Below the pieces are notes generated by a model. That model was not told the origin of the DNA, ran no database searches, and saw nothing but the letters and a program-made list of their open reading frames with translations. The position numbers and the translations under genes are program-made. From Rhodovastum sp963714255 (GTDB lineage Bacteria; Pseudomonadota; Alphaproteobacteria; Acetobacterales; Acetobacteraceae), in the NCBI GenBank assembly GCA_963714255.1, contig CAVQNU010000016.1:170415-234414 (forward strand): a stretch of 64,000 nucleotides of DNA, read 5' to 3'. Positions 11,069-20,867 of the stretch are shown here, one piece after another. The first letter of the stretch is position 1; each line of letters starts with the position of its first letter.

Positions 11069-11730
11069 GCGTTTTCCTCGCCTTGCTTGCCCGCGAGCTG
11101 CGGCTGTCGCTGCGGCATGGCAGCGACACGCTGGCTTCGGTGCTGTTTTTCCTCATCGCGGCGGCGCTGTTTCCCTTGGCCATTGGCCCGGCGCCGGAGA
11201 CGCTTGGCCGCATCGCGCCCGGCATCATCTGGGTGTGTGCTTTGCTTGCAGCCCTGCTGCCGCTTGACCGGCTGTTCGGCGCCGATCTGGAGGATGGATC
11301 GCTTGATCTGCTGCTGTTGTCCGGCCTGCCAGCTTCGGCGGTGGCGGCGGCCAAGGCGGTGGCGCACTGGCTGGTGACCGGGGTGCCGTTGCTGCTGGCG
11401 GCGGGGCCGCTCGCGGTCATGCTGCGCATGCCCGACGAGGCCATTCCGGTGCTGTTGGCCGGGCTGTTGCCCGGCACCGTGGTGCTGTCGCTGCTCGGCA
11501 CTGCCGGGGCTGCGCTGGTGTTGGGCGCGAGGCGTGGTGGCGTGTTGTTGCCGCTGCTGGTGTTGCCGCTGACCGCGCCGGTGCTGATTTTCGGCGTGGC
11601 GGCGGCGGATGCTGCCTCTGGGGGCCTGTCCCCGCGTCCGCATTTGCTGTTGCTGGCCGCCCTCTGCGCCGGCGCGCTCCCGCTATGCCCGTTAGCCGCC
11701 GGCGCCGGTCTACGCAGCGCAGCAGAGTAA
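11065..11730 (+). CDS. ccmB: heme exporter protein CcmB
   Basis: The 221-residue membrane subunit of the CcmAB complex, with about six hydrophobic segments. The N-terminus LLARELRLSLRHGSDTLAS and the segment DRLFGADLEDGSLDLLLLSGLP are characteristic of CcmB. Start is the ATG overlapping the mgtC stop (ATGA). No ccmC, D, E or F follows; the gene abuts a half copy of repeat A and a convergent gene. The rest of the system must therefore be elsewhere. Confidence 0.9.
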   Translation: MSVFLALLARELRLSLRHGSDTLASVLFFLIAAALFPLAIGPAPETLGRIAPGIIWVCALLAALLPLDRLFGADLEDGSLDLLLLSGLPASAVAAAKAVAHWLVTGVPLLLAAGPLAVMLRMPDEAIPVLLAGLLPGTVVLSLLGTAGAALVLGARRGGVLLPLLVLPLTAPVLIFGVAAADAASGGLSPRPHLLLLAALCAGALPLCPLAAGAGLRSAAE

Positions 11731-11784
11731 TGGGGTCAAGGGGGCCACTGCCCCCTTGCGGGTCCAGGGCAGAGCCCTGGCCTT
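11731..11784. repeat. Palindromic repeat A, copy 3 (single half)
   Basis: One two-hairpin module: CAAGGGGGC-CACT-GCCCCCTTG followed by CCAGGGC-AGA-GCCCTGG. It starts right after the ccmB stop, at the convergent junction with the FMN-binding protein gene. Confidence 0.85.
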
Positions 11785-11791
11785 TCTTTCT

Positions 11792-12430
11792 TTAGACTGG
11801 CGCCTCCGGCGGCACCAACCCGTCTGTCACATAACGATCCGGCTCAGGCGCCCCGGCCGCGAAGTGCACCGGCAGCACGCCGGCCCAGACTGGCCAGCTC
11901 AGGTCCGCCTCGTCGTCGATTGGGGGGCCAGAGCGGAGTTTGGCCGATGCTTCGGTGAGCGGCAGCGAGAGGATCGATGTCGCCTTGATTTCCTGTGAAG
12001 TGGGCGGGCGGAGCGTGTCCCAGCGGCCGGGGAACAGGCGCTCCACGAAGCCTTTCATGGCGGCCAGTTTTTCATCCGGATCGTCGGTCAGGGTGGGCCG
12101 TCCGAAGCACAGGACGGAGCGGTAATTCGCCGAGTGGTGAAATGCGGTTCGGGCCAGCACCCAGGCATCCAGCAGGGTTACGGTCAGGCAGACCTCGTTG
12201 CCGGCGGCGTTAGCGCGGAGCATGCGGCTGGCGGCGCTGCCGTGCCAGAACACGCGCTCGCCGTGGCGCCAGTGAAAGGTGGGGATCACCACCGGGCGGC
12301 CGTCGATGATGTGGCCCACGTGGCAGAGCGTGCCGGCGTCGAGGATGGCGTGGATGGTCGCCATGTCGTAGGCGGCGCGTTGCGGCTTGCGGCGGGCGCG
12401 GGCGAAGTCGCTGGGGGGGTTCTGTTCCAT
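11792..12430 (-). CDS. pyridoxamine 5'-phosphate oxidase-like FMN-binding protein
   Basis: A 212-residue protein with the split-barrel flavin fold of the PNPOx/NimA group: ILDAGTLCHVGHIIDGRPVVIPTFHWRHGERVFWHG, then a segment ending NYRSVLCFGRPT. Such proteins bind FMN or heme and reduce diverse small molecules; several are annotated as nitroimidazole-resistance-like. Start set at MEQNPPSD; an in-frame ATG 36 bases upstream is possible. It is followed by convergent ccmB. The substrate is unknown. Confidence 0.8.
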   Translation of the reverse strand: MEQNPPSDFARARRKPQRAAYDMATIHAILDAGTLCHVGHIIDGRPVVIPTFHWRHGERVFWHGSAASRMLRANAAGNEVCLTVTLLDAWVLARTAFHHSANYRSVLCFGRPTLTDDPDEKLAAMKGFVERLFPGRWDTLRPPTSQEIKATSILSLPLTEASAKLRSGPPIDDEADLSWPVWAGVLPVHFAAGAPEPDRYVTDGLVPPEAPV

Positions 12431-12499
12431 GCGGGCAACCTTGGCCGGAGTTCCCCTCGGCCACAATCAGCGATGCCCGGCCGTTCGTTCAGGGCAGGG

Positions 12500-13114
12500 T
12501 CAGGCGGTCAGCATACCGTATTGGCGCAGAAAGCCGAGCAGGCCCAGCAGCGGCAGGCCGAGGATGGCGGCGTGCTCGCCTTCAATGGTGGCGAACAGGT
12601 GGACACCCGGACCTTCGAGCCGGTAGGCGCCGACCGTTGTGGTGACATGCGCGGCTTCGAGAGACAGGTAGGTCTCGAGAAAGGCGTCGGAGAAGGCGCG
12701 CATGGTCAGGCGGGGCAGGGAAACCGCCTGCCACGGGCGCTGCTCGCCGCGGCGGCAGACCACGGCGGTGACCAGGGTATGGGTGCGGCCGCGCAGGGCA
12801 CGCAGATGGGCGCGGGCTTCGGTGAGGTCGGCTGGCTTGTCGAACCACCGGCCGTCGCAGACCAGCAACTGGTCGCAGCCGATCACCAGGGCTGCGGGAT
12901 CGCGGTGGGCGACGTGCTGCGCCTTGGCTTGCGCAAGCAATAGGGCGGCAGCTTCGGCGTCCAGTCCGGCGGCGCGGGCGCCCTGTTTCAGCGCGGCCTC
13001 ATCGACCTGCGCGGGCAGCACTTCGAAGCACAGCCCGGACGCCTCCAGCAGCGCCCGGCGTGCGGCGGAACCGCTGGCGAGCAGCAGACGCGGCGCACCG
13101 GCCTGCAAGCTCAT
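12500..13114 (-). CDS. maf: Maf nucleotide pyrophosphatase
   Basis: A 204-residue house-cleaning enzyme that hydrolyses non-canonical or excess nucleoside triphosphates. The Maf signature LLASGSAARRALLEASGL opens the protein, and VIGCDQLLVCDGRWFDKP carries the catalytic Asp. It lies 10 bases downstream of ppsR on the same strand, so the two form an operon. A ppsR-maf pair beside hemE is a common arrangement next to alphaproteobacterial replication origins. Confidence 0.93.
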   Translation of the reverse strand: MSLQAGAPRLLLASGSAARRALLEASGLCFEVLPAQVDEAALKQGARAAGLDAEAAALLLAQAKAQHVAHRDPAALVIGCDQLLVCDGRWFDKPADLTEARAHLRALRGRTHTLVTAVVCRRGEQRPWQAVSLPRLTMRAFSDAFLETYLSLEAAHVTTTVGAYRLEGPGVHLFATIEGEHAAILGLPLLGLLGFLRQYGMLTA

Positions 13115-13124
13115 GATGGCAAAC

Positions 13125-13985
13125 TCATGATGGCAAGGCGGGCGGCTCGCTGGCCTTGCGGCGCCGCTCGTGCCACGCCTCCATCAACTGCAGCATGGTC
13201 GCGGCGGTTTCTTCGATCGAGCGCCGGGTTACGTCGATCACCGGCCAGCCGCGCTTGGCGCATAGCCGGCGGGCCCACAGCAGTTCGGCTTTCACCGCGT
13301 CGAGGTCGATGTAGTCGCCGCTGTCCTGGTGGACGGGCGAGGCGCCGATCATGCGCAACCGGTGCCGCCGGATTTCGATCAACGCCTCCGGGTCGATGGT
13401 CAGGCCGATGACCGGGCAGCGGGCGTTGTCCAGGCCGGGCGGCTCAGGCAGGCCGGGCACGAGGGGAATGTTGGCCGCCTTGATGCCACGGTTGGCCAGA
13501 TAGAACGAGGTCGGGGTTTTGGAGCTGCGGGAGACCCCCACCAGCACCACGTCGGCCGCTGCGATGCCTGCCTGGGCCTGGCCGTCATCATGCGCGAGCA
13601 CGTAATGCATGGCATCGATGCGGCGGAAATAATCGGCGTCCAGCACGTATTGCCGCCCCGGCCTTGCGGCCGCCTTCTCGCCGAACTGCTCCTGCAACAT
13701 GGTCATGACCGGGTCGAGCACATTCAACACCGGCAGGCCGACGCGCTGGCAGAAGGTTTCCAATTCGGTGCGCAGGCCGGTTTCGACCAGGGTGGACAGC
13801 ACCGGCCCGGGCTCGGCCTCGATGCCTTCCAGCACGCGGTGCAACTGGAAGCGGGTCCGGATCAGACTCCAGCGGTGGTACATGATGCTGGCGTGCTCGA
13901 ATTGCGACACCGTCGCACGCGCGATCGAATTCAGCGTCTCCCCGGTCGCATCGGACACCAGGTGCAGGTTCATGCGGGTGGACAT
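13125..13985 (-). CDS. ppsR: PEP synthase/PPDK regulatory kinase-phosphorylase
   Basis: A 286-residue DUF299 protein that reversibly phosphorylates phosphoenolpyruvate synthase or pyruvate phosphate dikinase to switch gluconeogenic flux. The P-loop-like GVSRSSKTPTS and the opening LHLVSDATGETL are diagnostic. Start at MSTRMNLH; a Met four codons later is the alternative. Homologues of this gene border the hemE-side origin in several alphaproteobacteria. Here it diverges from hemE across a 315 bp gap. Confidence 0.93.
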   Translation of the reverse strand: MSTRMNLHLVSDATGETLNSIARATVSQFEHASIMYHRWSLIRTRFQLHRVLEGIEAEPGPVLSTLVETGLRTELETFCQRVGLPVLNVLDPVMTMLQEQFGEKAAARPGRQYVLDADYFRRIDAMHYVLAHDDGQAQAGIAAADVVLVGVSRSSKTPTSFYLANRGIKAANIPLVPGLPEPPGLDNARCPVIGLTIDPEALIEIRRHRLRMIGASPVHQDSGDYIDLDAVKAELLWARRLCAKRGWPVIDVTRRSIEETAATMLQLMEAWHERRRKASEPPALPS

Positions 13986-14300
13986 GGGACAGAAGGATAG
14001 CGGGGATAAGGGGGATGAAAACCCCCGTCCCGCCGCCCGGCCGGGCTCAGCGGGGAGAAGTCGGCGGCGGCGGGTACGCGGGACAGATTCTTTTGGTCCC
14101 GCCACCCGAATCCGGATGAAAACGAAATATCTATTACATTCAATAACCTGCCGGTCGCTGACCCTGTGGACATCCACGGGAGAGAAAATTCCGCAACCCG
14201 GTACCCCGCTATCCACAGGCCCTCTTACACCTCCAACCCATTTCTTTTCTCTTCTCACTGTTTAAGAAGGGCGCCGATCGAACCCAGGCGGACCGGTGTC
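13986..14300. other. putative chromosomal replication origin (oriC)
   Basis: This is the ppsR-hemE intergenic gap, the position of the characterised Caulobacter origin and of predicted origins in other alphaproteobacteria. It contains an AT-rich run at 14117-14150 (AAAACGAAATATCTATTACA onward), a DnaA-box-like CTATCCACA at 14209-14217 (8 of 9 to TTATCCACA), an opposed TGTGGACAT at 14165-14173 (7 of 9) and a weaker CGGGGATAA at 14001-14009. The region 14161-14180 is itself a hairpin (GTGGA-CA-TCCAC). Flanking genes point away on both sides. Promoters for ppsR and hemE must also be here. Only one box is close to consensus. Confidence 0.5.
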
Positions 14301-15323
14301 ATGGCGAAAAAGCTGCTGCGGACGTTGGCGGGCGAGGCGGTGTGGCCGCCGCCCATGTGGCTGATGCGCCAGGCCGGACGATATTTGCCGGAATACCGGG
14401 AAGTGCGGGCCCAGGCCGGCGGCTTCATCGACCTGTGCACCAACCCCGCTTTGGCGACCGAAGTGACGCTGCAGCCGCTGCGCCGCTACGGGTTCGATGC
14501 CGCCATCCTGTTCAGCGATATCCTCATGCTGCCCTGGGCGCTCGGCCAGGGCCTGCGCTTCGCCGAGGGCGAGGGGCCGCAACTGCCGCCGATCCGCGAT
14601 GAAGCCGGGCTTGACGCGCTGGACCCTGCCCGGCTGCCCGGCGCGATCGAGCCGATCCTGGAGACGGTGCGGCGGCTTGCCGCCTCGGTCGGCGAGGCCA
14701 CCCTGATCGGCTTTGCCGGCAGCCCGTTCACGGTGGCCTGCTACATGGTGCAGGGCAGCGGGTCGAAGGAATGGGATCAGGTGCGCCTGATGGCGTGGTG
14801 TAACCCCGCTTTGTTCGCCCGGCTGATCGACCTGGTGACCGAGCAGACGATCATTTACCTGTCCGCCCAGATCGAGGCGGGCGCCGAAGCCGTCATGCTG
14901 TTCGATTCCTGGGCCGGCGTGCTGGCGCCGTCGCTGTTTCGCGCCCATGTCATTGAGCCTTCGGCGCGGATCGCCGCCGCTATCCGCGCCCGCCATCCCG
15001 GTGTGCCGGTGATCGGTTTCCCGCGCCAGGCCGGCACCATGCTGGCCGAGTTCGCCCGCGCCACCGGCGTGCAGGGGGTCGGCATCGATACCTCGGCCGA
15101 TCCGGTGGTGGCCGCCCGCGAAGTGCCGGCAAATATCGCCATCCAGGGCAATCTCGATCCGCTGGTGCTGGTGGCGGGCGGGCAGGCCCTGGCGCGCGAG
15201 ACCGACGCCGTGCTGGCGGCGCTGCGCGGACGGCCGTTCATTTTCAACCTGGGGCACGGAATCGTGCCGCAGACATCGCCGGAGCATGTCGCCGAGCTGG
15301 TGGCCCGCGTTCGCGCGGCTTGA
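14301..15323 (+). CDS. hemE: uroporphyrinogen decarboxylase
   Basis: A 340-residue enzyme that converts uroporphyrinogen III to coproporphyrinogen III in heme synthesis. Signature blocks PPMWLMRQAGRYLPEYR near the N-terminus and GFAGSPFTVACYMVQG are intact, as are the substrate-binding Asp in FSDILMLP and the C-terminal NLGHGI. Start chosen at MAKKLLRTL; the longer frame upstream lies in the putative origin. It is first in a run with hemH, a HAD gene and hemJ. Confidence 0.96.
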   Translation: MAKKLLRTLAGEAVWPPPMWLMRQAGRYLPEYREVRAQAGGFIDLCTNPALATEVTLQPLRRYGFDAAILFSDILMLPWALGQGLRFAEGEGPQLPPIRDEAGLDALDPARLPGAIEPILETVRRLAASVGEATLIGFAGSPFTVACYMVQGSGSKEWDQVRLMAWCNPALFARLIDLVTEQTIIYLSAQIEAGAEAVMLFDSWAGVLAPSLFRAHVIEPSARIAAAIRARHPGVPVIGFPRQAGTMLAEFARATGVQGVGIDTSADPVVAAREVPANIAIQGNLDPLVLVAGGQALARETDAVLAALRGRPFIFNLGHGIVPQTSPEHVAELVARVRAA

Positions 15324-15353
15324 CCGCGGAGGCCGGGCCGCCACGTTCCGCCG

Positions 15354-16445
15354 ATGACAAAGCCTCGTATCGCCGTCGTCCTGTTCAACCTGGGCGGGCC
15401 GGACCGGCCGGAAAGCATCCGGCCCTTTCTGGTCAACCTGTTCACCGATCCCGCCATCCTGCGGGTGAATTTTTTCATCCGCCCTTTTCTGGCGCGGCTG
15501 ATCGCCGCCGCCCGCGTCCGGCCGGCGACTGAGAACTACGCCCATATCGGCGGCCGCTCGCCGCTGCTCGAGCTGACCGAGCAGCAGGCGCGCGCGCTGG
15601 AAGCCGCGCTGGGCGAATTCGACGCCCGCTGCTTCGTCGCCATGCGCTACTGGCATCCGATGAGCGAGGCGGTGGCGCGCGCGGTGCGTGACTGGAACCC
15701 CGACCGGGTGCTGCTGCTGCCGCTGTATCCACAGTTCTCCACCACCACCACCGGCAGCAGCCTGACCGCCTGGCGGGACGCGGCGGCGAAGGTGGCGCTG
15801 GTGAAACCTACCACCTCGCTGTGCTGCTATTACGCCGACAATGGTTTTACCGCTGCCGCGGCGGTGATCGTGCGGCGCGCCTGGGAGGCGGCGCGGGCGG
15901 CGCTGCCGGCGGAATTTCCCCTGCGCGTTCTGTTCTCGGCGCACGGGTTGCCGACGGTGATCATCGATAACGGCGATCCCTACCAGTACCAGATCGAACG
16001 CACGGTGGCCGGCGTGGTGCGGCATCTGGACATGCCCGGCCTCGATCACGCCATTTGCTACCAGTCGCGCGCCACCCCGCAGGAATGGATCGGCCCCTCC
16101 ACCGAGGAGGAGATCGAGCGCGCCGGCCGCGACAAGGTGGCGGTGCTGGTGGTGCCGATCGCCTTCGTGTCGGAACATACCGAAACCTTGGTGGAGCTGG
16201 ACATCGAGTATAAGGAGTTCGCCCGCGAAGCCGGTGTGGAGCATTACTTTCGCGCCCCGACCCCCAATGCCGATGCCCATTTCGTCGCTGCCCTGGCGAC
16301 CCTGGTGCGGCGCATGGTGGAATTCGGCATCGGCACCTGCAGCCATGCGGGCGGGCGCACCTGCCCGTCGCCGCACACCGATTGTCCGTTTGCCCGCGCC
16401 GATCCGCGCGAACATGTGCGCTCCCGATGGGCCCGCACGACCTGA
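15354..16445 (+). CDS. hemH: ferrochelatase
   Basis: A 363-residue enzyme inserting ferrous iron into protoporphyrin IX. It opens with IAVVLFNLGGPDRPESI and contains the catalytic-His block LFSAHGLP and CYQSRATPQEWIGPST. The C-terminal tail CSHAGGRTCPSPHTDCPF has three cysteines of the kind that ligate a [2Fe-2S] cluster in some bacterial ferrochelatases; the fourth ligand is not obvious. It starts 30 bases after hemE, and its stop overlaps the next start (TGATG). Confidence 0.95.
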   Translation: MTKPRIAVVLFNLGGPDRPESIRPFLVNLFTDPAILRVNFFIRPFLARLIAAARVRPATENYAHIGGRSPLLELTEQQARALEAALGEFDARCFVAMRYWHPMSEAVARAVRDWNPDRVLLLPLYPQFSTTTTGSSLTAWRDAAAKVALVKPTTSLCCYYADNGFTAAAAVIVRRAWEAARAALPAEFPLRVLFSAHGLPTVIIDNGDPYQYQIERTVAGVVRHLDMPGLDHAICYQSRATPQEWIGPSTEEEIERAGRDKVAVLVVPIAFVSEHTETLVELDIEYKEFAREAGVEHYFRAPTPNADAHFVAALATLVRRMVEFGIGTCSHAGGRTCPSPHTDCPFARADPREHVRSRWARTT

Positions 16446-17125
16446 TGGCGCGCCGGCGCGCCGAGCTGCGGCTGGTGATTTTCGACTGCGACGGGGTGCT
16501 CGTCGACAGCGAGCCGGTCAGCAACCGGGTTGTCGCCGCCGAACTGACCGCCCTGGGCTGGCCCATGGCGCCGGAGGAGGCCGACCGGCAGTTCCTGGGC
16601 ATGACCTTGACCGATATGGTGCCGGTGATCGAACACAGGCTCGGCCGGACGGTGCCGCCGGGCTGGAAACAGGCGCTGATGCAGCGCCTGGTCGATGCGC
16701 TTGAGCGTGAGGCGGAGCCGGTGGCGGGCGCGCTGGACGCGCTGGCGGGGGTGTCGGCGCTTGGCCTGCCATGGCGGGTAGCGTCGAATTCCTCGCATGA
16801 GGAAATGCACGCCAAATTCGCCCGCGTCGGCATTTTGTCCATCGTTTCCGGTCGGCTGCACAGCCACCGCGACGTGGGCCGCGGCAAGCCGGCACCGGAC
16901 CTGTTCCTGGCCGCCGCCGCGGCTGAGGGCGTGGCACCGGACGCGTGCGTGGTGATTGAGGATAGCCAGGTCGGCGTGCGCGCGGCGTCGGCGGCGGGGA
17001 TGGACTGCCTGGGCTACGCACCGCATTCCGATGGCGCCGCGCTGCGCGCACTCGGCGCCGTTCCGTTCCATTCGATGTTCGACGTGCCGGGGCTGGTCGC
17101 CGCGGCATTGCAGAGGGCAGCATGA
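16445..17125 (+). CDS. HAD-superfamily phosphatase (phosphoglycolate/sugar phosphatase-like)
   Basis: A 226-residue haloacid-dehalogenase hydrolase. Motif I FDCDGVLVDSEP, motif II Ser in VASNSSHEE, motif III Lys in GRGKPAPDLF and motif IV VIEDSQVGVRAA are all present. The cap is inserted after motif I (subclass IA, beta-phosphoglucomutase/Gph type). Substrate not determinable. Coupled at both ends: start overlaps the hemH stop and stop overlaps the hemJ start, so it is in the heme operon without an obvious heme role. Confidence 0.85.
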   Translation: MARRRAELRLVIFDCDGVLVDSEPVSNRVVAAELTALGWPMAPEEADRQFLGMTLTDMVPVIEHRLGRTVPPGWKQALMQRLVDALEREAEPVAGALDALAGVSALGLPWRVASNSSHEEMHAKFARVGILSIVSGRLHSHRDVGRGKPAPDLFLAAAAAEGVAPDACVVIEDSQVGVRAASAAGMDCLGYAPHSDGAALRALGAVPFHSMFDVPGLVAAALQRAA

Positions 17126-17574
17126 CCATCGACGCACTGATTTATGTCTACCCGTGGATCAAATCCTTCCACGTTATCAGCCTGATCGCCTGGATGGCCG
17201 GGCTGTTCTACCTGCCGCGGCTGTATGTTTATCACACCATGATCCAGCCCGGCACACCGGAGAGCGAGCGCTTCAAGGTGATGGAGCGCCGCCTGCTCAA
17301 GGCGATCATGAACCCGGCGATGATCGCCACCTGGACCTTCGGCATCCTGCTGGTGCTGACCCCCGGGGTGATCGACTGGCGGCAGGGCTGGTGGCACACG
17401 AAGCTTTTCTGCGTGCTGGCCATGACGGTGTATCATCAGGGACTGGCCGTCTGGCGGCGCGGCTTCCTCGAGGACCGCAACCGCCTGTCCGAGCGGTTCT
17501 ACCGGATCGCCAACGAGGTGCCGACGCTGCTGATGATCATCATCGTCATCATGGTGATCGTGAAGCCGTTCTGA
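17122..17574 (+). CDS. hemJ: protoporphyrinogen oxidase HemJ
   Basis: A 150-residue, four-helix membrane protein of the HemJ/UPF0093 family that oxidises protoporphyrinogen IX. The hallmark N-terminal block KSFHVISLIAWMAGLFYLPR with its conserved His, the Lys/Arg-rich ERRLLKAIMNPAM and the WWHTKL segment are present. Start overlaps the HAD stop (ATGA). With hemE and hemH this supplies three late heme steps. A hairpin just downstream probably ends the transcript. Confidence 0.93.
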   Translation: MTIDALIYVYPWIKSFHVISLIAWMAGLFYLPRLYVYHTMIQPGTPESERFKVMERRLLKAIMNPAMIATWTFGILLVLTPGVIDWRQGWWHTKLFCVLAMTVYHQGLAVWRRGFLEDRNRLSERFYRIANEVPTLLMIIIVIMVIVKPF

Positions 17575-17584
17575 CCTTTCCCAC

Positions 17585-17609
17585 CCGTCCGGTCTTTGCG
17601 GCCGGACGG
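17585..17609 (+). terminator. hairpin after hemJ
   Basis: Perfect 8 bp stem CCGTCCGG / CCGGACGG with a 9-base loop, 10 bases past the hemJ stop. There is no T-run, so it is either a weak intrinsic terminator or an mRNA 3'-end stabiliser. Confidence 0.5.
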
Positions 17610-17890
17610 AGTGACCCGCGCCGGTTGGCTGTCAACGATTTTCCTGCATCCCAGGGTTGACGTGGCCCGGCCGCGCACTTAGCTTGCCCTTCCGGGTGCG
17701 GACGCCGGGCTCCTTGGCGATTTCACCTTTCGCACCTCCTCCCTCCTCCGGGACAGTCCCTGCTTTCCCCCGAACGCGGTTTCACGACCCTGTTCGGACG
17801 CATGCGGCAGGCGAGCATCCGGACGCACCACGCGTCCTTTCCGATGCTTCTGTCCTCCCTTCCCGAACGACCGAACATCAGGCGCCCCCG
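17610..17890 (+). other. rho leader region
   Basis: This gap between hemJ and rho holds a promoter (separate entry) followed by roughly 200 bases of GC-rich untranslated leader. An in-frame open stretch precedes the rho ATG but shows no protein-like conservation. Long leaders are usual for autoregulated rho mRNAs. No riboswitch class is recognised. Confidence 0.5.
17657..17685 (+). promoter_or_regulatory. predicted sigma-70 promoter of rho
   Basis: TTGACG at 17657-17662 and TAGCTT at 17680-17685 are separated by 17 bases. This is a good match to alphaproteobacterial housekeeping promoters and predicts a start near 17692, about 200 bases before the rho ATG. Confidence 0.55.
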
Positions 17891-19165
17891 ATGCACCTCG
17901 CCGAACTGAAGGCCAAGTCTCCGGCAGATTTGCTGAGCTTTGCCGAATCCCTGCAAATCGAGAACGCCTCGTCGCTGCGCAAGCAGGACATGATGTTCGC
18001 GATCCTGAAGACCCTGGCCGAGAACGAACAGGCGATCCACGGCGAGGGCACGCTCGAGATCCTGTCGGACGGGTTCGGCTTCCTGCGCAGCGCCGATTCC
18101 AACTACCTGCCCGGACCCGACGACATCTACATCAGCCCCGCCCAGGTGCGCCGCTTCGCGTTGCGCACCGGCGACACGGTGGAAGGCCAGATCCGGGCAC
18201 CGAAGGACGGCGAACGCTACTTCGCCATGCTGAAGGTCAACACCATCAATTTCGAGCCGCCCGAGGCGGTGCGCCATCGCATCAACTTCGACAACCTCAC
18301 GCCGCTCTATCCCGACCGGCGCCTCAAAATGGAGATGGAAAACTTCCAGTCGGTCGCGAAAGGCCCCACCAAGGACCTGACGCCGCGGGTGATCGACCTG
18401 ATCGCGCCGATCGGCATGGGCCAGCGCGCCCTGATCGTGGCGCCGCCGCGCACCGGTAAAACGGTGATGCTGCAGAACATCGCCACCGCCATCAGCCACA
18501 ACCACCCGGAAGTGTTCCTGATGGTGCTGCTGATCGACGAGCGGCCCGAGGAAGTCACCGACATGTCGCGCACGGTGAAGGGCGAGGTGGTCGCCTCCAC
18601 CTTCGACGAGCCGGCGACCCGGCACGTCCAGGTGACCGAAATGGTGCTCGAGAAGGCCAAGCGGCTGGTCGAGCACAAGCGCGACGTGGTGATCCTGCTC
18701 GACAGCATCACCCGGCTGGCGCGGGCCTACAACACCGTGGTGCCCTCGTCGGGCAAGGTGCTGACCGGCGGCGTGGACGCCAACGCGCTGCAAAAACCGA
18801 AGCGCTTCTTCGGCGCGGCCCGCAATATCGAGGAAGGCGGCTCGCTGACGATCATTTCAACCGCGCTGATCGACACCGGCAGCCGCATGGACGAGGTGAT
18901 CTTCGAGGAGTTCAAGGGCACCGGCAATTCCGAAATCATCCTGGACCGGAAACTCTCCGACAAGCGCACCTTCCCGGCCATCGACATCACCAAAAGCGGC
19001 ACCCGCAAGGAAGAATTGCTGGTAGATCGCGGCACACTCAGCAAGATGTGGGTGCTGCGGCGTATCCTGAATCCGATGGGGACGATGGATGCGATGGATT
19101 TTCTGCTGGATAAGCTGAAATATAGCAAGACTAATCAGGATTTCTTTGATGCGATGAATACGTAG
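17891..19165 (+). CDS. rho: transcription termination factor Rho
   Basis: A 424-residue hexameric RNA-dependent ATPase. The N-terminus MHLAELKAKSPADLLSFAES is the Rho N-domain. The RNA-binding fold has GFGFLRSADSNYLPGPDDIY, followed by Walker A APPRTGKT, the Q-loop/R-loop region and VILLDSITRLARAYN. Start chosen here rather than the upstream extension because the N-domain begins at this Met. Rho-hemE-hemH proximity is common in alphaproteobacteria. It is followed by the full-length repeat A copy 4. Confidence 0.96.
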   Translation: MHLAELKAKSPADLLSFAESLQIENASSLRKQDMMFAILKTLAENEQAIHGEGTLEILSDGFGFLRSADSNYLPGPDDIYISPAQVRRFALRTGDTVEGQIRAPKDGERYFAMLKVNTINFEPPEAVRHRINFDNLTPLYPDRRLKMEMENFQSVAKGPTKDLTPRVIDLIAPIGMGQRALIVAPPRTGKTVMLQNIATAISHNHPEVFLMVLLIDERPEEVTDMSRTVKGEVVASTFDEPATRHVQVTEMVLEKAKRLVEHKRDVVILLDSITRLARAYNTVVPSSGKVLTGGVDANALQKPKRFFGAARNIEEGGSLTIISTALIDTGSRMDEVIFEEFKGTGNSEIILDRKLSDKRTFPAIDITKSGTRKEELLVDRGTLSKMWVLRRILNPMGTMDAMDFLLDKLKYSKTNQDFFDAMNT

Positions 19166-19177
19166 TTGGGTGGAAGG

Positions 19178-19369
19178 AAGGCCAGGGCTCCGCCCTGGAC
19201 CCGCCAGGGGGCGGTGGCCCCCTGGACCCCGCTGCTTAAGCATTTGTTATGGGAGGGGGGTGAGGAGGTGTTTGTAACGTCTCCCCCCCCTCTCATAACA
19301 AATGCCTAAAAGTAATGGGTTCCAAGGGGCCACTGCCCCTTGGCGGGTCCAGGGCAGAGCCCTGGCCTT
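19178..19369. repeat. Palindromic repeat A, copy 4 (full length with core)
   Basis: Two inverted two-hairpin modules flank a core hairpin: GCATTTGTTATGGGAGGGGG on one side and the matching CCCTCTCATAACAAATGC on the other. The core is unlike that of copies 9 and 10, yet pairs with itself. It lies at the convergent junction of rho and aceA. Confidence 0.9.
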
Positions 19370-19379
19370 CCTTCCACGC

Positions 19380-19417
19380 AAAAAAAACCCGGCGCGCGTG
19401 CCCCATCGGCGCCGGGT
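19380..19417 (-). terminator. rho-independent terminator of aceA
   Basis: On the minus strand, ACCCGGCGC pairs with GCGCCGGGT (19387-19395 with 19409-19417) and is followed by a run of eight T. It lies about 90 bases past the aceA stop. Confidence 0.85.
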
Positions 19418-19468
19418 ATCAGTCGATGGGCCCAGACCGCTGTTCTACGGCGGCGGCTCGGGCATATC

Positions 19469-19498
19469 GGCGGCGGCCGGGAGTTCCCGGCCGCCGCC
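19469..19498. terminator. strong GC hairpin between aceA stop and its terminator
   Basis: Perfect 14 bp stem GGCGGCGGCCGGGA / TCCCGGCCGCCGCC with GT between the arms, just beyond the aceA stop. No T-run. It could stabilise the 3' end or act as a barrier. Confidence 0.5.
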
Positions 19499-19508
19499 GG
19501 ATCGGGTG

Positions 19509-20825
<1,317 letters not shown>

Positions 20826-20867
20826 CGTAATCTCCTCGTGGGGGCGCCGAGGGTGGCGCGGGACGAC

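Noticed and set aside
14262..16415. 717-codon minus-strand frame opposite hemE and hemH
   Set aside because: Low-complexity Arg/Gly/His-rich composition and no recognisable domain. It lies exactly antisense to two conserved enzymes.
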